A stretch of DNA of 5,447 bases, taken from positions 1 through 5,447 of the forward strand of contig JAUUZB010000365.1 in the NCBI GenBank assembly GCA_030590185.1. The letters are read 5' to 3'. Positions within the stretch are counted from its first letter, which is position 1, and every line of letters begins with the position of its first letter. The notes under the pieces were generated by a model, which was given only the letters and a program-made list of their open reading frames with translations, did not search any database and had not been told where the DNA came from. Shown here piece by piece: positions 1-4,364 of this stretch. This stretch comes from Deltaproteobacteria bacterium. Lineage in GTDB: Bacteria > Myxococcota > XYA12-FULL-58-9 > JAUUZB01. The translations under genes and the position numbers were made by a program.

Positions 1-243
1 GAAGGCGCCGTTGACGTTTGTCGTACCTGGTACGCAGCCAGTGGCCACGCAGGCTGCTCCGTCCCACACCTCGACGGCCGGGCACAGCTGTTCGGTGGGC
101 ACGCAGGTGCCGCTGACGTTTGTCGTACCGGGTGCGCAGCCCGCGGCCACGCAGGTGGCGCCGTCCCAGACCTCAGTCGCCGGACAAAGCTCGTCCGTGG
201 GCACGCAGGTGCCGTCGATGTTCGAGAAGCCGTCGCCGCAGCC
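1..243 (-). repeat. 102-bp (34-codon) tandem repeat inside the Cys-rich gene
   Basis: Two full copies (243-142 and 141-40) and a partial copy (39-1) are in exact 102-bp register; for example TGACGTTTGTCGTACC occurs at 12 and again at 114. The two copies nearest the left edge are very similar in DNA, so they look recently duplicated. A more diverged first unit (about 354-244) precedes them. In the partial copy the codon that should be the second Cys is TTC (Phe), right at the window edge. Confidence 0.85.
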
Positions 244-426
244 GTCCGTGGCGGGCTGACAGGCGCCGTCGGCCCAGACCTCACCGTCCGCGCAGAGATT
301 CGAGCTGGGCACGCACTTGCCGTCGACCGCAACGGTACCGACGCCACACTCCTCACCGCCGCAGGAGGCGTTAGCACAGAGAAGTGCGGCAAATGCACCG
401 GCGGGGATGAGGAGTCTCTTGGTCAT
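1..426 (-). CDS. Exported Cys-rich tandem-repeat protein, N-terminal part (runs off left edge)
   Basis: The frame is open from an ATG at 426-424 to base 1, giving 142 residues with no stop, so the C-terminus lies outside the window. The start MTKRLLIPAGAFAALLC is a signal peptide (K3, R4, then a hydrophobic core). Processing is ambiguous: either signal peptidase I after A18-N-A20, or lipidation at C22 (N-A-S-C, an atypical lipobox). From residue 25 the protein is a Cys-rich repeat: unit 1 about 25-61, unit 2 62-95, unit 3 96-129, then the start of unit 4. Units 2 and 3 are 34 residues with spacing C-x10-C-x6-C-x10-C and share CVPT, the -EVWDGA- core and a final Cys-Val. Even cysteine numbers suggest disulfide-stabilised mini-domains, presumably extracellular. 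I do not recognise a named family; EGF-like or similar Cys-rich surface repeats are the nearest style. A purine-rich AGAAGAG lies a few bases upstream as a possible weak ribosome binding site. It is divergent from the lipoprotein gene at 700. Confidence 0.85.
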   Translation of the reverse strand, partial: MTKRLLIPAGAFAALLCANASCGGEECGVGTVAVDGKCVPSSNLCADGEVWADGACQPATDGCGDGFSNIDGTCVPTDELCPATEVWDGATCVAAGCAPGTTNVSGTCVPTEQLCPAVEVWDGAACVATGCVPGTTNVNGAF

Positions 427-557
427 GTTCTCTTCTTTGCTGCTGGTGAGATCGGATTGAGAAACATGGATTGTTCAACCAAGCAAGCGCCGCGTGCTCG
501 GAACGCGGCCGCCAACCTTCGTTCGAGAGCCACAATCACCCTTCGACCAGCCCTCGA

Positions 558-615
558 GCTCACATTCCGCTCTCTCGGCTTGCCGAATGGGTTGCCTGCG
601 GATCGAAATGTGAGC
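558..615. repeat. 9-bp perfect inverted repeat flanking a small hairpin
   Basis: GCTCACATT at 558-566 is matched by AATGTGAGC at 607-615, 40 bp apart. Between them, TCGG-CTTG-CCGA (575-586) can form a 4-bp stem with a CTTG tetraloop. The arms could be paired operator half-sites or the base of a branched RNA structure. Neither is demonstrated. Confidence 0.5.
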
Positions 616-634
616 AGAAGACAGCCATACGACT

Positions 635-663
635 TTTCCAAGTGAGCCGATCCTGTCTATGAT
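635..663 (+). promoter_or_regulatory. Putative sigma70-type promoter of the 188-aa lipoprotein gene
   Basis: TTTCCA (635-640, 4 of 6 matches to TTGACA) is 17 bp from TATGAT (658-663, 5 of 6 matches to TATAAT). Transcription would start near 670, giving an untranslated leader of about 30 nt before the ATG at 700. The spacing is ideal; the -35 match is moderate. Confidence 0.5.
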
Positions 664-666
664 GCC

Positions 667-685
667 TCCGGGCATGACGCCCGGA
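667..685. promoter_or_regulatory. Operator-like inverted repeat at the predicted transcription start
   Basis: TCCGGGC (667-673), spacer ATGAC, then GCCCGGA (679-685) is a perfect 7-5-7 inverted repeat. It lies just downstream of the -10 box and over the predicted +1. That position suits a repressor operator for a dimeric DNA-binding protein. If transcription starts upstream of the repeat, it would instead be a leader hairpin immediately before the ribosome binding site. Confidence 0.4.
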
Positions 686-687
686 AC

Positions 688-694
688 TGAGGAA
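688..694 (+). promoter_or_regulatory. Ribosome binding site of the 188-aa lipoprotein gene
   Basis: TGAGGAA contains the GAGG Shine-Dalgarno core and lies 5 nt before the ATG at 700, supporting that start. Confidence 0.65.
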
Positions 695-699
695 CAGCG

Positions 700-1266
700 A
701 TGACACGGGTTTTGTGGGTTTTGATTTGTGCAGGTGCGATCCTTTCGTTGGTGAGCTGCGAGCTGCCTCCCGCCGAAGAGGGCACGGAGCCGGCTGTCCC
801 GGAGGCTCCCACTGTCGCCGAGCCGGCCGCGCCCGCTGAGCCGGCCGCCGTCGCTGAGGACAAACCCTGGGAGAAAGACATGACCAAGGATTGTCCAGGC
901 AATGCGACGACCTCAGAGGTCGCCCTCGCCAAGAACAAGAAGGGTTACGTGCTCACCATTACGGACGAGGTCGACCACGAGGTCTCGAGTATCCGGCAGA
1001 ACGCCAGGTACGTCGCGGGTGCTACCGAACACGCCGAGGATCCGATCGACGCGCTCAAATTCCCCGGCGTCACCGGGGATCGCGCTTCGGCCTGCGTCGT
1101 CATCCTCGAGGGGACGAAGGTCGCCTACGAAGAGGTGGAGGGGGGTGCCAGGCTGACCGTCACCGCAAAGAAAGTTAAGAAGGCCAAGGCTCTGATCAAG
1201 GATGCCCAAAAACGGCTCGCGGATCTCAACGAGAAGAAGGCGATCTTCCGCGAAATGAACAAATGA
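700..1266 (+). CDS. Lipoprotein of unknown function, 188 aa
   Basis: The N-terminus MTRVLWVLICAGAILSLVSC is a lipoprotein signal with a good lipobox (L-V-S-C), so C20 should be lipidated. The +2 residue is Glu, not the inner-membrane-retaining Asp, which favours the outer membrane. Residues 22-53 are a Pro/Ala/Glu-rich linker. Residues 55-155 look like a small folded domain with alternating hydrophobic strands (GYVLTITDE, ACVVILEG, ARLTVTA) and two cysteines, C65 and C132, that could pair. The C-terminus (157-188) is Lys/Glu-rich and helical (VKKAKALIKDAQKRLADL), possibly a short coiled coil or a charged binding surface. I do not recognise a family. The start is fixed by the lipobox and the GAGG ribosome binding site. 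It is flanked by a divergent gene on the left and a convergent gene on the right, so it is probably transcribed alone, apart from a possible tiny ORF just downstream. Confidence 0.9.
   Translation: MTRVLWVLICAGAILSLVSCELPPAEEGTEPAVPEAPTVAEPAAPAEPAAVAEDKPWEKDMTKDCPGNATTSEVALAKNKKGYVLTITDEVDHEVSSIRQNARYVAGATEHAEDPIDALKFPGVTGDRASACVVILEGTKVAYEEVEGGARLTVTAKKVKKAKALIKDAQKRLADLNEKKAIFREMNK
820..855 (+). repeat. 18-bp tandem repeat in the lipoprotein linker
   Basis: Two adjacent 18-bp units beginning GAGCCGGCCGC (820-837 and 838-855) encode EPAAPA-EPAAVA. A related EPAVPE stretch starts at 787. Such in-frame repeats can change the length of a surface linker without shifting the frame. Confidence 0.6.
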
Positions 1267-1418
1267 GGTAGGCACGGTGTTGCCGGACGCCTCCATCGTT
1301 GCATACTTTTTTTGGCGGCAGCTCCGGCGGTCAACGCCGTTGCCGCGGCCTCGACCAGCGCGCCCGATCACGTCGAACGAGCCCTGGCCGAGACCGTCGG
1401 CAACGACTGAGCTACTGA
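1267..1418. other. Convergent gap with a short coding-like stretch broken at a T7 run
   Basis: This is the space between the lipoprotein stop (1264-1266) and the stop of the DsbA-like gene (1419-1421). A GTG at 1277 lies 8 nt after GAGG (1265-1268, overlapping the upstream stop) and opens a frame reading MLPDASIVAYFF up to T7 (1307-1313). A different frame after the T run, the same as the lipoprotein frame, reads LAAAPAVNAVAAAS and then APDHVERALAETVGND, with a stop at 1408-1410. That segment has high third-position GC and a lower second-position GC, as in real genes. It may be a gene remnant, a frameshifted small gene, or chance. No convincing terminator hairpin precedes the T7 run. Confidence 0.3.
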
Positions 1419-2147
1419 TTAGAGTTGCTCGGCGCCCTTCGCCACTACGACGTCATCGTAGTAAGAGCCGCGGGCCACGCGGCTCCGCTTGGCCTTGGCC
1501 AGCTCTTCATCGATCAACGTGGTGAACGACGTCAACGGTTGGGCACCGCTCAGGTACCGGCCGTTGACGAAGAAGGCGGGGGTGCCGCGGGCCCCGAGTG
1601 ACACCGCGGTTCGTTGGTCCGCCGCAATACGCGCCCCGTGACGCTGACTCGCCACACACTCCCCAAAGGCCGCCCCGTCCAGGCCGATGGCCTGGGCCAT
1701 CTCGACGTAGGCCTCGGTCCCGAGACGCCGGTGGTTCTCGAAAAGGGCGTCCTGCATCTCGCAAAAGCGGTCCTGGTCCCCGGCACACTCGGCGGCGTGT
1801 GCCGCCGACAGGGCGTTGCGATGCATGGGCAGTGGGTTGTGCTTGAAGACCATGCGTAGGTCGTCGCCGTAGCGTTCCTCGAGCTGGTCGAGGGTGGGGC
1901 GGACCCGATTGCAGAAGGGACACTCGAAGTCCGAGACGATCACCAGGGTGACCCAGGCATCGGCCGGCCCTCGCTGGGCAGCGTCGCCCACCGGGAAGGC
2001 GTAGGTCCGGGCGGGGTCCGGGCGCTGGCGACCTGCACCCTTCGGGCCCGCGGGCCGACGTTGCGCAGCATTCAATTTTCCGAGCCGCTCGAGTTTCCCG
2101 AGCCGCTCGTTGAGCGCCGCGTTCTGGGCTTCGAGCCGCTCGATCAG
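1419..2147 (-). CDS. DsbA-family thioredoxin-fold thiol-disulfide oxidoreductase
   Basis: Counting from the TTG at 2075-2073 (218 residues), the core opens with WVTLVIVSDFECPFC. The CxxC catalytic pair is C52-P-F-C55, and the cis-proline motif is GTPAFFVNG (P166). The helical insert between them contains HRNALSAAHAAECA and further cysteines C97, C105 and C140. This is the DsbA/DsbG-like (Thioredoxin_4-type) family, which oxidises or isomerises protein disulfides. No ATG or GTG start exists: the in-frame codons upstream of the TTG encode a Leu/Glu/Arg heptad helix (LIERLEAQNAAL, then NERLGKLERLGK), as in many DsbA-like proteins of myxobacteria. I therefore place the start at the CTG at 2147-2145, which overlaps the upstream stop as CTGA; the conservative alternative is the TTG at 2075. 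No signal peptide is visible from either start, so periplasmic location is assumed only from family role. It follows the 678-aa gene and is probably co-transcribed and translationally coupled with it. Confidence 0.85.
   Translation of the reverse strand: MIERLEAQNAALNERLGKLERLGKLNAAQRRPAGPKGAGRQRPDPARTYAFPVGDAAQRGPADAWVTLVIVSDFECPFCNRVRPTLDQLEERYGDDLRMVFKHNPLPMHRNALSAAHAAECAGDQDRFCEMQDALFENHRRLGTEAYVEMAQAIGLDGAAFGECVASQRHGARIAADQRTAVSLGARGTPAFFVNGRYLSGAQPLTSFTTLIDEELAKAKRSRVARGSYYDDVVVAKGAEQL
2081..2141 (-). repeat. Three copies of a 10-bp GAGCGGCTCG element in the coiled-coil coding region
   Basis: On the minus strand GAGCGGCTCG occurs at 2141-2132, 2108-2099 and 2090-2081, each coding Glu-Arg-Leu in the DsbA-like frame. 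Each copy is itself a small inverted repeat (CGAG-CCG-CTCG). The last two are 18 bp apart, consistent with duplication of a six-residue helical unit. Confidence 0.55.
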
Positions 2148-4180
2148 TCGTGCAGTCGGAACACGCGCACTTCGCTCGCCCCGTCGCCGGTGACGAGGTA
2201 GAGGAATTCTTGGCCGCCAACGTCGATGGCTGCGCTATCGAGTATTCGGCTGTTGTCCGCCGCGCCGAATCCATTTTTCGATAGCCCCTCGCAGGTCGTC
2301 GGATGGCCAGCGGCGGAGCAGCCGAGGTTGCCGCTAAAATCGGCCCGCACGGTCGGGTTGGTGGTGGCGGAACGAAAGACCACGAGGCCGTCGACGCTGT
2401 TGTCAAAGCCGACCCAGAGGTGCGTTGGGGTGGCCACGATGAGAGTCACCCTCGTGTTGTTCGGATTGTCGAACTGCGACAGGTTGTCGTGAACCGGGCT
2501 GCTCGCGATCAAGCTCCAGTCCTCTGGATCGCAATGGCTGTCCTGGCCTGGTTCGCACGACCAGAGTTGGGGCCCTGATGTCGTGTTTCGCCCCATGTAG
2601 AGCCGGCCGCCAAACGCCGCCATCTGGGGGGTGGCTCGGTCCGCCGGTTCGATGTCCGCAATCTTGCCGGTCGCGATCGACTCCTCGGCGGCGTAGGCAG
2701 CGGCCGAGGGTGTGCAGTCCACGAAATCCCCCGGCTGTCTCGGTGCGGCGACGGTGGCCCGGGCACAACCGCCATTGTTGGCCAGGTAGAGGCGCTCCGA
2801 AAATTCGCCGATCCAATCGATGATCAGGGTGCCGGTGGGATCCGGATTCGGTGGCGTGCCGTCTAGGCCGATTCGAACGATATCTTCAGCGTGCAGGGAC
2901 TCGATGTCGTCCGGGGGTATCGCCGCGAAGCCTGGGTTGGTGGGCTCGGTCTCGAGCACCACGACATACGGTCGACGCCCTCCCTGGTCGGGGAGTCCCA
3001 TGTATAGGTCGCCGCCCAAGAAGTGAGCCGCCGAGACACTCCGGGTCGCCCCACCCAAGACCGCATCGATACGAAGGTAGGCCAGGCTGAGCGACACACC
3101 GGTATCGGTGGTCATATAGATATAACGCAGCCGTTCTCCGACGAGGCTGCCGGCGATGGCGAGCCATTCATTGCCCCCCATCCGCCCGGACCAGAAGAGG
3201 CCACGCCCGTTCTCGTTGTCCGGTCCACACTCGGCTGAGCCTAACGTGCATCCGGTGTGGCCGATGCTGGGATAGGGGGGCGTGCAGGTGGGGGGGAGGT
3301 CACAGCTGTTGACGTGCTCGCCCACTTCTGGCTCGAAGGCAAAGGAGATGCTCTCGGGCGCCGAGCCATCGGGGTTGACGCGGACCGCGCCGCTGCCATC
3401 GCGAGTCGGGCCGAGGTAGATCTTCCCGGCATAGTCAACCAGGAACGCAAAGGCAGTGCCGTCGCCAAAGGGGGGCGCCTCGAAGATCTCGAGCAACGCC
3501 CCACCCTGATCACAGACACCGTCACCGTCGCTGTCCGGCCCGTCATCATTCACCAGCGGGGGCCCACCGCTGACCGCGCAGTCGTCACAGGTGTCCGCGT
3601 CGGCGTCTCCACAGCGGAAGCGGTCGAGGGGGGCGATGTCGACGTCGTCGTTGACCGAGTCGCCATCGTCGTCGGGGTCACAATCGTCGTCGGTGCCGTC
3701 GCCATCCGTGTCCGGTCCGTCGACGAACGGATGCTCGTCGGATTCGTCGGGGCAACCATCACCATCCGCGTCCTCGTTTGGCGGTTGCCGCGTCAGAACT
3801 GTAAAGGCCGTGGTCAGGGTGCCCGATTGACCCGCTGGGTCGATCACCGTGAGGTCGTAGGAGCCTTCGCCGAGGCCGGCGATCAGGGTGGCGGTAAGGG
3901 TTTCGGAATCGACAAAGGTGACGTCCGCGAGGGCATGATCACCGATCCATGCCGTGAACTCGACGCTCAGGCGAGAGCGGCCCGGCTCAACGAAGCTGGC
4001 GTGGCGGCGGGGCGAAAAATCTCGCCCGTGAATCGTCAAGGAGGTCTCGATGCCTTCGCGCGTCCAGTAGGGATCCACGGCGTCCGGTTTGGGGAGGGGC
4101 GACGTTCGCAGCACGCAGGTCGACGTCAACAGGCAGAACACCCCCCCGGCAACTGCAATCTTGAATCTTCCGCTCGTCAT
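2144..4180 (-). CDS. Exported TIG-like / Asp-rich (TSP3-type) repeat / probable beta-propeller surface protein
   Basis: A 678-residue protein starting at the ATG 4180-4178; an in-frame TGA at 4201-4199 excludes a longer form. Residues 1-22 are a signal peptide (K8, hydrophobic core to T21-C22). C22 may be lipidated, but Thr at -1 is an unusual lipobox. Residues 34-129 resemble an IPT/TIG immunoglobulin-like domain (SLTIHGRDF ... GSYDLTVIDPAG). Residues 136-226 are Asp-rich calcium-binding repeats of thrombospondin type 3 style (DADGDGCPD, DTDGDGTDDDCDPDDDGD, DSDGDGVCD). Residues 229-678 carry about six to eight recurring strand motifs such as KIYLG, DLYMG, RLYLA, RLYMG, HLWVG and FLYLV, which I read as beta-propeller blades. 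Eighteen cysteines are spread through it, so disulfides are likely. Role unknown; a surface adhesion, scaffold or ligand-binding protein is plausible. It is the first gene of a probable operon with the DsbA-like gene and diverges from the VWA gene. Confidence 0.9.
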   Translation of the reverse strand: MTSGRFKIAVAGGVFCLLTSTCVLRTSPLPKPDAVDPYWTREGIETSLTIHGRDFSPRRHASFVEPGRSRLSVEFTAWIGDHALADVTFVDSETLTATLIAGLGEGSYDLTVIDPAGQSGTLTTAFTVLTRQPPNEDADGDGCPDESDEHPFVDGPDTDGDGTDDDCDPDDDGDSVNDDVDIAPLDRFRCGDADADTCDDCAVSGGPPLVNDDGPDSDGDGVCDQGGALLEIFEAPPFGDGTAFAFLVDYAGKIYLGPTRDGSGAVRVNPDGSAPESISFAFEPEVGEHVNSCDLPPTCTPPYPSIGHTGCTLGSAECGPDNENGRGLFWSGRMGGNEWLAIAGSLVGERLRYIYMTTDTGVSLSLAYLRIDAVLGGATRSVSAAHFLGGDLYMGLPDQGGRRPYVVVLETEPTNPGFAAIPPDDIESLHAEDIVRIGLDGTPPNPDPTGTLIIDWIGEFSERLYLANNGGCARATVAAPRQPGDFVDCTPSAAAYAAEESIATGKIADIEPADRATPQMAAFGGRLYMGRNTTSGPQLWSCEPGQDSHCDPEDWSLIASSPVHDNLSQFDNPNNTRVTLIVATPTHLWVGFDNSVDGLVVFRSATTNPTVRADFSGNLGCSAAGHPTTCEGLSKNGFGAADNSRILDSAAIDVGGQEFLYLVTGDGASEVRVFRLHD
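3503..3775 (-). repeat. Asp-rich calcium-binding repeat region (TSP3-type), coding
   Basis: Codons 136-226 of the 678-aa protein are dominated by GAC/GAT, with the DxDxDG pattern of thrombospondin type 3 and related calcium-binding loops. It links the TIG-like domain to the probable propeller. Read in the opposite direction this stretch gives a long Val/Ala-rich ORF that is only a shadow. Confidence 0.75.
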
Positions 4181-4197
4181 GAGAACGGGTCGCTTTG

Positions 4198-4206
4198 ATC
4201 ATAGCA
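4198..4206 (-). promoter_or_regulatory. Extended -10 promoter of the 678-aa gene / DsbA operon
   Basis: On the minus strand TGC-TATGAT is an extended -10 element (TGn plus a hexamer matching TATAAT at 5 of 6), which works without a strong -35; none is visible at 17 bp. Transcription would start near 4191, leaving a leader of only about 11 nt before the ATG at 4180, with no Shine-Dalgarno sequence. The mRNA may be nearly leaderless. Confidence 0.5.
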
Positions 4207-4299
4207 CCCCGATGGATTCATAGCGCGAAAACCATCCCGACCTGTCCGTGCACCCCGCCACCGAAACAACACGCCCTAGGTTCCCAATCGGACCCTTAC

Positions 4300-4305
4300 T
4301 ATACT
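4300..4305 (+). promoter_or_regulatory. Putative -10 element for the VWA gene
   Basis: TATACT matches TATAAT at 5 of 6 positions and lies about 60 bp before the ATG at 4365. There is no good -35 at 16-18 bp, so an activator or another sigma factor may be involved, or the match may be chance. Confidence 0.3.
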
Positions 4306-4350
4306 CCCGGCGGGTACGCCTGCCCCATACCAGGACACGGGACGGGCTCC

Positions 4351-4356
4351 GGAGAA
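4351..4356 (+). promoter_or_regulatory. Ribosome binding site of the VWA gene
   Basis: GGAGAA lies 8 nt before the ATG at 4365, an ideal Shine-Dalgarno position. It supports that start rather than the internal ATG at codon 7. Confidence 0.7.
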
Positions 4357-4364
4357 CATCGGGA

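Larger units (their letters stand above)
427..699. other. Divergent intergenic region
   Basis: This 273-bp gap separates two genes transcribed away from each other. I find no convincing gene in it; the small ORFs on both strands lack ribosome binding sites and protein-like composition. It holds several inverted repeats: GCCGCG/CGCGGC (489-494 and 504-509), GCTCACATT/AATGTGAGC (558-566 and 607-615), a small TCGG-CTTG-CCGA hairpin (575-586), and a 7-5-7 repeat at 667-685. It also contains a promoter for the rightward gene. No clear -35/-10 pair was found for the leftward gene; a TTGAAC on the minus strand lacks a good -10 at the right distance. Confidence 0.6.
4181..4364. other. Divergent intergenic region between the TIG/propeller operon and the VWA gene
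   Basis: The 184-bp gap holds promoter-like elements on both strands (described separately) and a ribosome binding site for the VWA gene. I see no gene, RNA or long repeat here, only short palindromes such as CCTAGG and CCCGGCGGG. Confidence 0.6.

Noticed and set aside
1..426. CRISPR-like periodic repeats
   Set aside because: The periodicity is 102 bp in a coding frame with conserved cysteines. There is no repeat-spacer structure.
560..613. CRP-type binding site
   Set aside because: TCACA and TGTGA are present but in reversed order and about 44 bp apart, not TGTGA-N6-TCACA.
423..675. Several 60-70 codon ORFs on both strands in the divergent intergenic region
   Set aside because: They overlap one another, lack ribosome binding sites and look like random translation; the region is better read as regulatory.
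1271..1313. Rho-independent terminator ending in the T7 run
   Set aside because: The only hairpin (GGCA...TGCC, 4 bp) is weak and lies more than 20 bp before the T run, so the geometry is wrong.
913..1371. 152-codon minus-strand ORF opposite the lipoprotein
   Set aside because: The plus frame has a lipobox and a Shine-Dalgarno site; the antisense frame has no recognisable feature.
1507..2406. 299-codon minus-strand ORF
   Set aside because: It overlaps the real DsbA-like and 678-aa frames in another register. It is Arg/Pro-rich with no motif, and the true frame carries CPFC and cis-Pro.
3257..4198. 313-codon plus-strand ORF, rich in Val, Ala, Gly and Arg
   Set aside because: It is antisense to the 678-aa gene. 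Its Val/Ala-rich composition is what the Asp codons give when read backwards, and it has no domain or ribosome binding site.
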